DNA of 64,000 bases, from contig DEFM01000001.1 of assembly GCA_002350855.1 (NCBI GenBank), forward strand, positions 7,762-71,761. Reading direction: 5' to 3'. This document shows, in pieces, positions 36,436-45,415 of the stretch (positions within the stretch are counted from its first letter, which is position 1; each line of letters starts with the position of its first letter). The DNA is from Prevotellaceae bacterium UBA2852. GTDB taxonomy: Bacteria; Bacteroidota; Bacteroidia; Bacteroidales; Bacteroidaceae. Position numbers and translations under genes: made by a program. Below the pieces are notes generated by a model. The model worked only from the letters and a program-made list of their open reading frames with translations. It ran no database searches and was not told the origin of the DNA.

Positions 36436-36510
36436 ACTCGCCTGCGGCGAAAAATCTCAGAAAAAATCTCAAACATAATATATCAACAATCTTAAACAAA
36501 CAAATTCAGT

Positions 36511-36921
36511 ATGAAAATTTCTCGTATTGACCATCTGGGCATCGCTGTCCAGAGCATCGAGGAGGTTCTCCCTTATTTTGAGAATACTCTCGGACTCAAG
36601 TGCTACGCTATTGAAGAAGTAGCTGATCAGAAAGTTAAGACTGCCTTCCTTAAAGTGGGCGAAGTTAAACTCGAACTCCTGGAGCCAACAAGTCCTGAGA
36701 GTGCTGTCGCTAAATTCCTTGAGAAGGGCGGCAAGGGTGTGCACCACGTGGCTTTCGCTATTGAAGACGGTGTGGCTAACGCTCTCGCTGAATGTGATGC
36801 CCAGGGCATCCGACTCATTGACCAGAAGCCTCGTCCAGGTGCAGAACAGATGAACATCGCTTTCCTGCATCCGAAGTCAACAGCTGGTATCCTCACCGAA
36901 CTGTGTGAACCACAGAAATAA
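36511..36921 (+). CDS. mce: Methylmalonyl-CoA epimerase
   Basis: A 136-residue glyoxalase/VOC-fold enzyme. MKISRIDHLGIAVQSIEEVL and LKVGEVKLELLEPTSPESAV are family hallmarks, with HHVAFAIEDGVANAL and the final ILTELCEP supplying metal ligands (His8, Glu and His of the VOC fold). It interconverts (R)- and (S)-methylmalonyl-CoA between methylmalonyl-CoA mutase and decarboxylase in the succinate-propionate pathway. mmdA follows 63 bp later, the gap filled by dispersed repeats. Confidence 0.95.
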   Translation: MKISRIDHLGIAVQSIEEVLPYFENTLGLKCYAIEEVADQKVKTAFLKVGEVKLELLEPTSPESAVAKFLEKGGKGVHHVAFAIEDGVANALAECDAQGIRLIDQKPRPGAEQMNIAFLHPKSTAGILTELCEPQK

Positions 36922-36973
36922 GTGAAGAATGAAGAATATCCATCCGGTTTTATAATTTATAATTTATAATTTG
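36922..36973. repeat. Dispersed repeats, family A then family B, between mce and mmdA
   Basis: GTGAAGAATGAAGAAT (family A, 36922-36937) begins directly after the mce stop, and TATAATTTATAATTTG (family B, ending 36973) follows. Together they make up nearly the whole intergenic spacer. Confidence 0.7.
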
Positions 36974-36984
36974 CGAAGCGAAAT

Positions 36985-38550
36985 ATGTCAAAGCAAACAG
37001 AACGTATACAGGAGTTGATAGAACTCCGTCAGAAAGCGCGTCTTGGCGGTGGCGAAAAAGCTATCGACAAGCAACATGCTCGTGGTAAGTTCACTGCACG
37101 TGAACGCATCCAAATGCTTCTCGACGAGGGAAGTTTCGAAGAATTTGATATGTTTAAGCTCCACCGTTGCTACAACTTCGGTATGGAGAAGAAACAATAT
37201 CTGGGCGATGGTGTGGTAGTAGGTTCAGGTACTATCAACGGTCGCCTTGTTTATGTTTTTGCACAGGACTTCACCGTGAACGGTGGTTCTCTGTCGGAAA
37301 CTATGGCTCAGAAAATCTGCAAGGTCATGGATATGGCAATGAAGATGGGTGCTCCAGTAATAGGTATCAACGACTCGGGTGGTGCTCGTATTCAGGAAGG
37401 TATCAACGCCCTCGCGGGTTATGCAGAGATTTTCCAGCGCAACATCCTCGCAAGCGGTGTGATTCCACAGATTTCAGGAATCTTCGGTCCTTGCGCAGGT
37501 GGTGCCGTTTATTCTCCTGCACTCACAGACTTCACTCTCATGATGGAAAACACCAGCTACATGTTCCTTACAGGTCCTGCAGTGGTGAAGACGGTTACTG
37601 GTGAGGATGTGGATCAGGAAAGCCTCGGTGGTGCAAGTGTTCACAGCACTAAGTCTGGTGTAACTCACTTCACTGCAGCTACTGAGGAAGAGGCAATCGC
37701 AATGATTCAACAGCTTCTCTCTTACATTCCTCAGAACAACCAGGAGGAGACTCCTATCGTGGAATGTACTGACCCAATTGACCGTATGGAGGATCGTCTG
37801 AACGAGATTATCCCAGACAATCCTAACCAGGCTTACGATATGTATGAAGTGATCTCTGCTATCACAGACAACGGAGAGTTCTTCGAAGTTCAGCCTCGCT
37901 ATGCTCAGAACATCATCGTAGGTTTCGCTCGTTTCAACGGACGCAGCGTAGGTATCGTAGCCAACCAGCCAAGCAAGTTCGCCGGTGTGCTCGACTGCAA
38001 CGCAAGCCGCAAGGGTGCCCGTTTCGTCCGCTTCTGTGACGCATTCAACATTCCTATCGTCAGCCTCGTTGATGTTCCTGGATTCCTTCCAGGCACAGGT
38101 CAGGAATACAATGCAGTCATCCTGCACGGCGCAAAACTGCTCTACGCTTACGGAGAAGCTACAGTGCCTAAGGTAACTATCACTCTGCGTAAGAGCTACG
38201 GTGGTAGCCACATCGTGATGAGCTGTAAGCAGCTCCGTGGTGACCTCAACTACGCTTGGCCATCTGCAGAAATCGCAGTTATGGGTGGTAGCGGTGCGGT
38301 GGCAGTGCTCTACGCCAAGGAAGCCAAGGCAAAGAAGGAAGCAGGCGAAGACGCTGCTGCATTTATCGCAGAGAAGGAAGAGGAATACACAAAACTCTTC
38401 GCAAATCCTTACAATGCAGCGAAGTATGGTTACATCGACGATGTCATCGAGCCTCGCAACACTCGTTTCCGCGTAATCCGCGCCCTCGAGCAGCTTGCTA
38501 CCAAGTCGCTGACTAACCCTGCAAAGAAACACGGTAACATTCCACTTTAA
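36985..38550 (+). CDS. mmdA: Methylmalonyl-CoA decarboxylase alpha subunit (carboxyltransferase)
   Basis: A 521-residue carboxyltransferase of the biotin-dependent PCC-beta/MmdA family. Motifs are [88 protein letters not shown], and in the second half [20 protein letters not shown] and [15 protein letters not shown], plus [16 protein letters not shown]. With the membrane subunits encoded next it should decarboxylate methylmalonyl-CoA to propionyl-CoA and drive Na+ export. Propionyl-CoA carboxylase activity cannot be excluded from this subunit alone; the context decides for decarboxylase. Confidence 0.94.
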   Translation: MSKQTERIQELIELRQKARLGGGEKAIDKQHARGKFTARERIQMLLDEGSFEEFDMFKLHRCYNFGMEKKQYLGDGVVVGSGTINGRLVYVFAQDFTVNGGSLSETMAQKICKVMDMAMKMGAPVIGINDSGGARIQEGINALAGYAEIFQRNILASGVIPQISGIFGPCAGGAVYSPALTDFTLMMENTSYMFLTGPAVVKTVTGEDVDQESLGGASVHSTKSGVTHFTAATEEEAIAMIQQLLSYIPQNNQEETPIVECTDPIDRMEDRLNEIIPDNPNQAYDMYEVISAITDNGEFFEVQPRYAQNIIVGFARFNGRSVGIVANQPSKFAGVLDCNASRKGARFVRFCDAFNIPIVSLVDVPGFLPGTGQEYNAVILHGAKLLYAYGEATVPKVTITLRKSYGGSHIVMSCKQLRGDLNYAWPSAEIAVMGGSGAVAVLYAKEAKAKKEAGEDAAAFIAEKEEEYTKLFANPYNAAKYGYIDDVIEPRNTRFRVIRALEQLATKSLTNPAKKHGNIPL

Positions 38551-38688
38551 AGTGAATTCTTGGAGCAGTGAAGGCAGAGCTGAACTTGTTCAGGCTATGC
38601 TGAGTCGTGACAAGTTATCGACGATACCTCTGAAATAACTCAAAGAGTCGCTTGCGAAGCAAGAATCACAGAACGAAGTGATGTAATA

Positions 38689-38713
38689 GTGAAGAGTTAA
38701 GAGTGAAGAATTA
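38689..38713. repeat. Dispersed repeat family A copy upstream of the OadG fusion gene
   Basis: GTGAAGAGTTAAGAGTGAAG plus AATTA. It is embedded in a 252-bp spacer (38551-38802) that also holds a CTTGC-GAA-GCAAG hairpin (about 38651-38663), an ACTTAA-type run and a family D copy. No gene is seen in this spacer. Confidence 0.75.
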
Positions 38714-38755
38714 AAAACTCAAGAACTTAAAAAATAAATCCTTTTAATCCTTCAG

Positions 38756-38787
38756 ATCCAGCGCTTCAGCGCGATGATTGAACTCAA
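38756..38787. repeat. Dispersed repeat family D copy
   Basis: 32 bp matching 30398-30429 with two mismatches, carrying the GCGC-TTCA-GCGC hairpin core. Here its ATGATTGA is not a gene start; the gene begins 16 bp later. Confidence 0.75.
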
Positions 38788-38802
38788 AATCTTAAGAACT
38801 AA

Positions 38803-39780
38803 ATGAAAAAAATATCAATATTTATCGTAGGTCTGATTTCCTATGCAGCAGCGATGGCACAGGGAGCGCACGACTTCAAAATCAATGAAGTCTATATCGC
38901 TAATCCTGCAGAACCGGAACTGGCAGGTTATCAGGACGAATACGGGGAAGTTGGTAGCTGGATAGAGATTATGAATTCGTCGTACACCACACACGATATT
39001 CGTAGTTGCTTCCTCACCAATAACCTTGCTACGCTTGACGAAAGTCTGTCGGCACCAGACCGTATCGCACTCATGTCGCTGATTCCGAAAGGCGACGTGC
39101 GCACAAATCTTGCCGGAAAGCAGTTTGTGACTTTCTTTGCCGACGGAAAAACCAACCGTAGCAGCCTGCATCTCAACTTCACCCTCGAAGCAGGCAAGGA
39201 TAACTTCATTGCCCTCTTCGACGGTAATGGTGTAACTCTCCTCGACACAGTGACCGTGCCTGCAAATCTGCAGCCGGGTTGCAGCTATGCTCGAGTTTAC
39301 GACGAAGCAAAGAAAGAATATGTGTGGGTTCAGCAGGAAAATACCAAAGTGACTCCGAACAATGCTAACGACGGACGTCAGGTTTCTGACAAAGTCGGTG
39401 AATGGAAGGAGAAAGACCCTCATGGCATAGCAATGGCAATACTCTCTATGGGTATAGTCTTCAGCTGTCTTATCCTGCTCTTCGCATTCTTCTTCACATT
39501 CGGCTGGATTATCAACCGTATGGCTAAGCTCAACCGCGTGAAGGCAATCCGTAAGATTCACGAGAGTGCTGAACGCCTCGTTGTCATTGCCAAGGAAGGT
39601 ACTGAGACCAAAGGTATTGAAATGGAGAACTACGCAGCTGCAATCAGTCTTGCACTTCATGAGTACATGGGCAATATGCACGATGTGGAAAGCGGCGTAC
39701 TCACCATCAATCACCATCACAGCGACTGGGAAAACAAGGAGCATCTGTTGCGCCACACTCCAGAGTTACATCATAAATAA
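38803..39780 (+). CDS. Lamin-tail-domain/OadG fusion, decarboxylase gamma subunit
   Basis: A 325-residue membrane protein. Signal peptide (1-20); residues about 22-165 resemble a lamin-tail (LTD) beta-sandwich: FKINEVYIANP, SWIEIMNSSYTTHDIRSCFL, LDTVTVPANLQPGCSYARV. A membrane helix follows (about 206-232, AMAILSMGIVFSCLILLFAF) and a cytoplasmic tail (about 233-325) with His-rich ending NHHHSDW. The helix plus tail correspond to OadG/MmdD-like gamma subunits, which are normally about 80-100 residues without a periplasmic domain. Its place between mmdA and the biotin carrier supports a structural role in the Na+ pump. The function of the periplasmic domain is unknown. Confidence 0.82.
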   Translation: MKKISIFIVGLISYAAAMAQGAHDFKINEVYIANPAEPELAGYQDEYGEVGSWIEIMNSSYTTHDIRSCFLTNNLATLDESLSAPDRIALMSLIPKGDVRTNLAGKQFVTFFADGKTNRSSLHLNFTLEAGKDNFIALFDGNGVTLLDTVTVPANLQPGCSYARVYDEAKKEYVWVQQENTKVTPNNANDGRQVSDKVGEWKEKDPHGIAMAILSMGIVFSCLILLFAFFFTFGWIINRMAKLNRVKAIRKIHESAERLVVIAKEGTETKGIEMENYAAAISLALHEYMGNMHDVESGVLTINHHHSDWENKEHLLRHTPELHHK

Positions 39781-39797
39781 TAAATGCAGAATAGATT

Positions 39798-40226
39798 ATG
39801 AAAGAATACAATTATAAAATCAAGGGTGTAGACTACAATGTGAAAATCAACGGCATTGAGGAAAACATCGCAAAGGTTGAGGTAAACGGCATCGAATTCG
39901 ATGTTGAAATGGAAAAGCCAATCGCTCAGCCAAAACCAGTGGTACGTGCAGTTGCAGCACCTGTTAAGACAATCGAAGCTCCGAAGGCAGCACAGGAAAC
40001 TGTGGCTCAGGGCGTGACAGCAGTCAAGGCTCCACTGCCAGGAACAGTAAAGGACATTAAGGTGACTGTAGGTCAGGCTGTGAAGAAGGGTCAGACCGTC
40101 ATCGTGCTCGAAGCAATGAAGATGGAAAACAACATCGACGCAGAGCGTGACGGAAAGATTGCAGAAATCCGCGTAGCCAAGGAAGACACCGTAATGGAAG
40201 GTGCAGTTTTGGTAACAATTGAATAA
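39798..40226 (+). CDS. Biotin carboxyl carrier subunit of methylmalonyl-CoA decarboxylase
   Basis: A 142-residue protein. The N-terminal 45 residues are a short beta-domain, followed by a Pro/Ala/Lys-rich flexible linker (about 45-75) and a biotinyl domain with the biotinylated Lys in VLEAMKMENNIDAE. It shuttles carboxyl groups between MmdA and the membrane beta subunit. Its gene is 17 bp from the OadG fusion and 63 bp before oadB. Confidence 0.94.
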   Translation: MKEYNYKIKGVDYNVKINGIEENIAKVEVNGIEFDVEMEKPIAQPKPVVRAVAAPVKTIEAPKAAQETVAQGVTAVKAPLPGTVKDIKVTVGQAVKKGQTVIVLEAMKMENNIDAERDGKIAEIRVAKEDTVMEGAVLVTIE

Positions 40227-40244
40227 GTTATTGAGATCGAACTC

Positions 40245-40286
40245 AAAAACTTAAGAACTTAAGAACTTAAAAACTTAAAAACTTAA
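40245..40286. repeat. Short tandem repeats of ACTTAAGA/ACTTAAAA before oadB
   Basis: Five to six copies of an 8-10-nt A-rich unit (AACTTAAGA, AACTTAAAA) end 3 nt before the ATG at 40290. A weaker run of the same type is at 38720-38730. Confidence 0.7.
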
Positions 40287-40289
40287 TTT

Positions 40290-41459
40290 ATGTTTTTAGA
40301 ATCAATATCAACAATGGACTTCATCGGTCAGAAGTTTACCGACTTCCTCACCTACACTGGTTTTGCCAATGTGGCGTGGGCGAATATCATTATGATTTGC
40401 GTCGGTGCTTTCTTTATCTGGCTTGCCATCAAGAAAGACTTCGAACCGCTGTTGCTCATCCCAATCGGTCTTGGTATCATTTTGGGAAATATCCCGTTCA
40501 AGGCTGCAGGACTTGAAATAGGTCTCTACGAGGACAATTCCGTCCTCAATATATTCTATCAGGGAGTGCGACAAGGGTGGTATCCGCCTCTCGTATTCCT
40601 CGGTATCGGAGCATTGACAGACTTCAGCTCATTGATTGCTAATCCGAAACTCATGCTGATCGGTGCTGCAGCACAGTTCGGTATTTTCGGTGCGTATATC
40701 ATTGCGCTTGCTATGGGATTCGAACCCAACCAGGCAGCTGGTATCGCAATTATCGGTGGTGCTGACGGACCAACCGCCATCTTCTTGTCATCCAAGCTTT
40801 CACCAAACCTCATGGGTGCAATCGCGGTGTGTGCATACTCTTACATGGCACTTGTACCGGTTATTCAGCCGTTCATCATGCGTGCTCTTACTACTAAGAA
40901 GGAGAAGCTTATCAAGATGCAGAAGAGCCGTGAGGTGAGCCAGACAGAACGTATGATTTTCCCAATCGTGGGTCTCCTCATCACTACATTCATTGTGCCT
41001 TCAGGTCTTCCACTGCTCGGTATGCTCTTCTTCGGTAACCTGCTTAAGGAAAGCACTAAGACTACTCGTCTGGCAAAGACAGCTGGTGCAGCCCTCAACG
41101 ACATCGTTGTGATGCTACTCGGACTCACAGTCGGTTGCTCTACTCAGGCAAGTGAATTCCTCACAATGGACACTATCCTCATCTTCGTTCTTGGTGCATG
41201 CGCATTCATGATTGCAAGTGCGAGCGGTGTTCTCTTCGTGAAGTTCATGAACCTTTTCCTGCCTCAGGGTAAGAAGATCAATCCTCTGATTGGTAATGCC
41301 GGAGTAAGTGCTGTGCCTATGGCTGCACGAATCTCCAACCAGGAAGGTCTCAAAGCTGATCCGCACAACTTCCTGCTCATGCATGCTATGGGTCCAAATG
41401 TAGCAGGTGTTATCGGTTCTGCAGTTGCAGCCGGTGTACTCCTCGGATTCCTCTCATAG
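40290..41459 (+). CDS. Na+-translocating decarboxylase beta subunit
   Basis: A 389-residue polytopic membrane protein of the OadB/MmdB/GcdB family, with about ten membrane helices. Conserved region GGADGPTAIFLSSKLSP (about 150-166) carries the key Asp for Na+; NAGVSAVPMAARISNQEG near residue 335 is the second conserved segment, with AHxxG-like residues. It decarboxylates carboxybiotin and exports two Na+. The start MFLESISTMDFIGQK is preceded by A-rich repeats rather than an SD. Ends at a strong terminator, closing the mce-mmdA-oadG-bccP-oadB cluster. Confidence 0.95.
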   Translation: MFLESISTMDFIGQKFTDFLTYTGFANVAWANIIMICVGAFFIWLAIKKDFEPLLLIPIGLGIILGNIPFKAAGLEIGLYEDNSVLNIFYQGVRQGWYPPLVFLGIGALTDFSSLIANPKLMLIGAAAQFGIFGAYIIALAMGFEPNQAAGIAIIGGADGPTAIFLSSKLSPNLMGAIAVCAYSYMALVPVIQPFIMRALTTKKEKLIKMQKSREVSQTERMIFPIVGLLITTFIVPSGLPLLGMLFFGNLLKESTKTTRLAKTAGAALNDIVVMLLGLTVGCSTQASEFLTMDTILIFVLGACAFMIASASGVLFVKFMNLFLPQGKKINPLIGNAGVSAVPMAARISNQEGLKADPHNFLLMHAMGPNVAGVIGSAVAAGVLLGFLS

Positions 41460-41482
41460 TAGCATACTAATTTGCAAAATCA

Positions 41483-41533
41483 AAATCATCCGCCGGGTTC
41501 GCCCTATGAACCTGACGGATGATTTTTTTTATT
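41483..41533 (+). terminator. Intrinsic terminator after oadB
   Basis: AAAATCATCCG (from 41483) pairs with CGGATGATTTT, with an inner GGGTTCG/TGAACCT stem, followed by eight T. Confidence 0.9.
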
Positions 41534-41740
41534 CCAGTTACTTGATGAAATCACAAGTATAAATTATAACCACTGTTAAAACACCTGGTTTTTTTGTTAA
41601 ACAAATGCAAATAGAGTAGGGTTGTTGAAATAATTATTTTGTGGTGATTAAACTTTGGTATAATTTTACAATCGAAAAGTTAAAATAGCTCTCTGTTTTA
41701 ACTAAAAGAGATAGAAATGTATTAAAAACAAATAATTATT

Positions 41741-43294
41741 ATGAAGATGAAAGTAGCAAAGAAGAAAATGTATCAGTTTGTAGCTGTTGCAATTCTGATG
41801 TCAAGCGCATTTAGTGCGTTCGCAACTTCGTATGTGATGAAAAGCAGCAATGACAATCCGTCGGAATTGGCTGCTGTAACAGAAACCCAGCCGGAGAATG
41901 AGGCTTTTATGACAAAGACTGCTCTTGCCGACGTCACTCCTCCTCAACCGGTGGATCTGACAGAAGCTGCAGAGAAAGCATGCAACGCAGTGGTATATAT
42001 TAAGGTAACGCTGGGTGGTGAAACCCGTGAGGTGGAATACTATGATCCGTTTGAGGATTTCTTCGGTGATTTCTTCGGTCGTGGAAACCGTGGCGGTTCA
42101 CAGCGTCGTCAGATTCAGACCCCAAAACAGGAGGCTGCAGGAAGCGGTGTAATCATTTCTGCCGACGGCTACATCGTGACCAACAATCATGTTGTGGAGA
42201 AAGCAAACGAAATTACAATCACTCTTAATGACAACCGAGAATTCACAGCACGTGTTATTGGTCTTGACGCAACCACAGATTTGGCTCTCCTTAAGATTGA
42301 TGCTACAGACCTTCCTGCTATCACCATTGGTGACAGTGATGCTCTGAAGGTTGGCGAATGGGTGCTGGCTGTAGGTAATCCGTTTAATCTCACTTCAACA
42401 GTGACTGCAGGTATCGTAAGTGCCAAAGCGCGTCACGTGGGCGGTAGCCAGAACGGAATAGAATCGTTTATCCAGACAGATGCAGCCATCAACAAGGGTA
42501 ATTCAGGCGGTGCACTCGTCAACGCTCGTGGAGAACTTGTCGGCATCAATGCCATGCTTTATAGTCAGACTGGTTCGTTCACCGGATATGGCTTTGCTAT
42601 TCCTGTAAGTATAATGAAGAAGGTTGTTGGCGACCTGCGAGCTTACGGCACAGTTCAACGTGCACTCCTTGGCATCAGCGGAACCGACTTGCATAACTAT
42701 ATAGAAAGCAAGCGCCACGAAGATGAGAAGTTTGTTGCTGATTTCGGTACAAACGACGGTGTATATGTGGCAGAAGTTATGGAAGACGGCGGTGCAGCTG
42801 ATGCTGGTTTGAAGGAAGGCGATGTGATAATTTCTATGGACGGAAAGAAAATCACAAAGATGTCCGAACTTCAGGAGGCAACTACAAAGTACAGCCCTGG
42901 TGACAAGGCTATCGTTGGATTTATCCGCGACAAGAAGCAGAAGACCGCAACTATTACATTCCGTAACTCTCGTGGAACAACTAAGGTTGTGACCTCGCAG
43001 AAAATGGATGTACTCGGTGCTGAATTCAAAGAACTCTCCGATTCTCAGAAGAAAACTCTCAATTTGAGCTATGGAGTTCAGGTCACAAAGCTTGGCGATG
43101 GACGTCTGCAACAGGCCGGTGTGCCACAGAATTTCATCATACTCAAGGTTAACAATCAGAACATCAAGACTGTAAGCGACCTCGAGAGCGCATTCAAGTC
43201 AGCACAGTCTTCACCAGAACAGACTCTTTGGATGTGGGGTAAGACTCCTGCCGGCAATCCACGCAGTTTCGCTATTTATCTTGGCGACGAGTAA
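41741..43294 (+). CDS. HtrA/DegP-family periplasmic serine protease
   Basis: A 517-residue Do-type protease. One N-terminal hydrophobic segment (about 10-30) is a signal peptide or anchor. The catalytic triad is His150 (VTNNHVVEKA), Asp180 (TTDLALLKID) and Ser255 (NKGNSGGALV). A glycine-rich loop (residues 108-120: GDFFGRGNRGG) is the LA-loop region. PDZ1 (about 320-405) and a more divergent PDZ2 (about 420-517) follow. It degrades or refolds misfolded envelope proteins and complements the SurA/PpiC chaperones. The preceding 280 bp (41460-41740) shows no confident promoter beyond an imperfect TTAAACTTTG at about 41648. Confidence 0.95.
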   Translation: MKMKVAKKKMYQFVAVAILMSSAFSAFATSYVMKSSNDNPSELAAVTETQPENEAFMTKTALADVTPPQPVDLTEAAEKACNAVVYIKVTLGGETREVEYYDPFEDFFGDFFGRGNRGGSQRRQIQTPKQEAAGSGVIISADGYIVTNNHVVEKANEITITLNDNREFTARVIGLDATTDLALLKIDATDLPAITIGDSDALKVGEWVLAVGNPFNLTSTVTAGIVSAKARHVGGSQNGIESFIQTDAAINKGNSGGALVNARGELVGINAMLYSQTGSFTGYGFAIPVSIMKKVVGDLRAYGTVQRALLGISGTDLHNYIESKRHEDEKFVADFGTNDGVYVAEVMEDGGAADAGLKEGDVIISMDGKKITKMSELQEATTKYSPGDKAIVGFIRDKKQKTATITFRNSRGTTKVVTSQKMDVLGAEFKELSDSQKKTLNLSYGVQVTKLGDGRLQQAGVPQNFIILKVNNQNIKTVSDLESAFKSAQSSPEQTLWMWGKTPAGNPRSFAIYLGDE

Positions 43295-43319
43295 TCTGAT
43301 TGTCAGATAATCATTAAAT

Positions 43320-43376
43320 GGGAAACCGAAATATAGTGCATGTTTGCATATTTTCTGGTTTTCCATTTTCTTGTTT
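43320..43376 (+). terminator. Possible terminator after the HtrA gene
   Basis: GGGAAACCGAAATAT and its imperfect complement ATATTTTCTGGTTTTCC enclose TGCA-TGTT-TGCA, followed by ATTTTCTTGTTT. Bulges make it weaker than other hairpins here. Confidence 0.5.
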
Positions 43377-43389
43377 AAATAATATGTAT

Positions 43390-43397
43390 TAACTTTG
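43390..43397 (+). promoter_or_regulatory. -7 element of the Wza-like lipoprotein gene
   Basis: TAACTTTG about 40 bp before the ATG at 43439, with TTTC 19 bp upstream as a one-mismatch -33. Confidence 0.65.
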
Positions 43398-43438
43398 CAT
43401 CTGTTTAAGTATAAAGAAAAAACTGAATTAGAAAAATC

Positions 43439-44248
43439 ATGAAGAAATTTTCCTCAATACTTGCAGTCGCACTTCTTTTCGGTGCAGTAGTGTTTAACAA
43501 TAGTTGTACTTCATATAAGAACGTACCTTATATCCAGAATAGCATGGATGTGGATCTTACAGCTACTCGCAACACTTTGTATGATGCACGTATCATGCCT
43601 AAGGACATTCTTACCATTACAGTGAACTGCCCAGAAGACGAAAAAGCCGCTCAGCGTTTTAACCTTACTACTCAGATTGATAGAAATTCATCATTTGGTT
43701 CAATAAGTTCTTCAGGTCAGTTGCAGCAATATATTGTTTCCAATGACGGTAAAATCAATTTTCCATTGGTAGGTGAAATAACAGTAGTTGGTAAGACTAA
43801 GACTGAACTCGAACGCTATCTCGAAAGCCTTATCTGCCCTCGTTTCATCACAGCACAGACTGTGGTTGTCGTAAATATGGCAAACTACAAGGTGGCTGTT
43901 CTTGGTGAAGTAAACCGTTCAGGTATGTTTACTGCAACTAATGGTAAGATGAACATTTTCGAGGCTTTGGCTCAGGCTGGTGACATGACAATCTGGGGAC
44001 GTCGCGACAGCGTGAAAGTGATTCGTGAGAATGAATTCGGTGAACGCAGTATTGCAGTTCTCAATCTCAATGATGCAAATGTTATTGCTTCGCCATACTA
44101 TCAGTTGCAGCAGAACGACATCGTGATTGTCACTCCAAACAAGACTAAGGCAAAGAACTCAGGAATCGGTAGTGAAACTTCTTTGTGGTTCAGCGCAACC
44201 AGTATCTTGGTTTCACTCGCTTCATTGCTCTACAACATCTTGAAGTAA
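43439..44248 (+). CDS. Wza-type polysaccharide export lipoprotein
   Basis: A 269-residue outer-membrane lipoprotein. Signal peptide with lipobox FNNSC (Cys near residue 23); Poly_export domain (about 50-150) with RIMPKDILTITV and DGKINFPLVGEITVVGKTKTELERYLE; SLBB domain (about 155-235) with YKVAVLGEVNRSGMF. A C-terminal hydrophobic segment (about 247-266) may be the helix that forms the outer-membrane pore. The family exports capsule or exopolysaccharide, normally with a Wzc tyrosine kinase encoded next to it. Here no wzc or glycan cluster adjoins; only a LacI-type regulator follows, convergently. Confidence 0.9.
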   Translation: MKKFSSILAVALLFGAVVFNNSCTSYKNVPYIQNSMDVDLTATRNTLYDARIMPKDILTITVNCPEDEKAAQRFNLTTQIDRNSSFGSISSSGQLQQYIVSNDGKINFPLVGEITVVGKTKTELERYLESLICPRFITAQTVVVVNMANYKVAVLGEVNRSGMFTATNGKMNIFEALAQAGDMTIWGRRDSVKVIRENEFGERSIAVLNLNDANVIASPYYQLQQNDIVIVTPNKTKAKNSGIGSETSLWFSATSILVSLASLLYNILK

Positions 44249-44270
44249 TACACATATTTAAATATATTAA

Positions 44271-44312
44271 TAGCCCTCCAAATTCTCGGTTTGAAGGGCT
44301 ATTATTATTGTT
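44271..44312. terminator. Terminator between the convergent Wza-like and LacI-type genes
   Basis: TAGCCCTCCAAA (44271-44282) and TTTGAAGGGCTA (44290-44301) pair with one mismatch; a T/A-rich tail follows. Confidence 0.75.
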
Positions 44313-44332
44313 TGTTTCAATAGGGAAGCGAG

Positions 44333-45400
44333 TTAGTCTTTGTAGAAATCGATGTTCTCGCGGGTAAGAAGTTCAATGGATACGTAGTGATCTACTTTCT
44401 GCTTCATACGCAGCACACAGGCATTAACCATTGAACGCATGCAGTTGAGACCTTGTTTCTGCGGGTGCTGGGCAATAAGGAAATCCACGCTTCCGTCCTT
44501 TATGCAAGACACATTAGGAAGAATGGCATCATAACCGAGAAGAGTGACATGCTTGTGCTTAGGCATTTCTTCCTTGAGGAAATCAGCGATTTTGTATACC
44601 GACGAGTTGAATGTCACTCCATAGAGCACGTCTGGATTGTTTGTGAAGAACTCTGTGAGACGTTCCTTCATCCCTTTCTTGTCGTAGACATATAAATCCA
44701 AGTCAACAATGGTAGTCTTAGGACTATGCTCCTTGATGTACTTACGGAAACCTCCCTCACGGTCAAGCTGCTGACGGCTGGCCACACGTCCTTCTCCAAG
44801 AATTTTGAAGATGGCAACTTTCTTTGTTCCTGCAGCGGCCATAAGAATGATGCGGGCTGCAAATTCTCCGCTTCGAATAGAATCCTGTCCGTAGAAAGTG
44901 ACTGGATGGAAATCAGCCCATGTGGAGTCAATTAGTGCATAAGGAATGTTGTTCTCCGTTAGTTTGTCCACAAACTTGGACATTATGTTGAAGTTGAAGA
45001 TAGGACCGATGATTACCGCAAAAGGTTTGCTGTCAACCAACAGCTGAGCCTGTGTGTCAAACGAACTGTCGTTGAACGGGTCATAGCGGAAAATCTTGAA
45101 GGATATCTTAAAGTCGCTATATCTTCGCAGACCTTCCACAAGTCCTTTCTCTACTCGTGCCCAATAGCTGTCGTCCTCATGCATAGGCAGAATCGCAGCG
45201 AAATAATATGTCTTGTTTGTTGCAAGAGCACTTGCATAGTGGTTGGGGACATAGTTAATTTCGTCAAGTATCTTCTGAACTTTTGCAAGGCTGGATTTGG
45301 AGACGTTCATGCGTCCGTGAATCACTCTGTCCACGGTTCCGACTGATACTCCTGCACGTTCAGCTATATCTTTTATTCGTATTTTTGATTGAATTTCCAT
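44333..45400 (-). CDS. LacI-family transcriptional regulator
   Basis: A 355-residue regulator. Helix-turn-helix IRIKDIAERAGVSVGTVDRVIHGR and hinge helix region VPNHYASALATNKT are typical of LacI/PurR proteins. Residues 65-355 form a periplasmic-binding-like sensor (FAAILPMHEDDSYWARVEKGL; SKPFAVIIGPIFNFNIMSKF; YGVTFNSSVYKIADFL). The effector should be a sugar, but no sugar genes adjoin. It is preceded 15 bp upstream by a LuxR-type regulator on the same strand, so it may be transcribed with recA. The Met at 45400 is chosen over one four codons earlier. Confidence 0.88.
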   Translation of the reverse strand: MEIQSKIRIKDIAERAGVSVGTVDRVIHGRMNVSKSSLAKVQKILDEINYVPNHYASALATNKTYYFAAILPMHEDDSYWARVEKGLVEGLRRYSDFKISFKIFRYDPFNDSSFDTQAQLLVDSKPFAVIIGPIFNFNIMSKFVDKLTENNIPYALIDSTWADFHPVTFYGQDSIRSGEFAARIILMAAAGTKKVAIFKILGEGRVASRQQLDREGGFRKYIKEHSPKTTIVDLDLYVYDKKGMKERLTEFFTNNPDVLYGVTFNSSVYKIADFLKEEMPKHKHVTLLGYDAILPNVSCIKDGSVDFLIAQHPQKQGLNCMRSMVNACVLRMKQKVDHYVSIELLTRENIDFYKD

Positions 45401-45415
45401 GATAGAAATCAATAA

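Noticed and set aside
37474..38532. 352-codon open frame antisense to mmdA
   Set aside because: Same reason: shadow frame with an improbable Cys/His-rich product.
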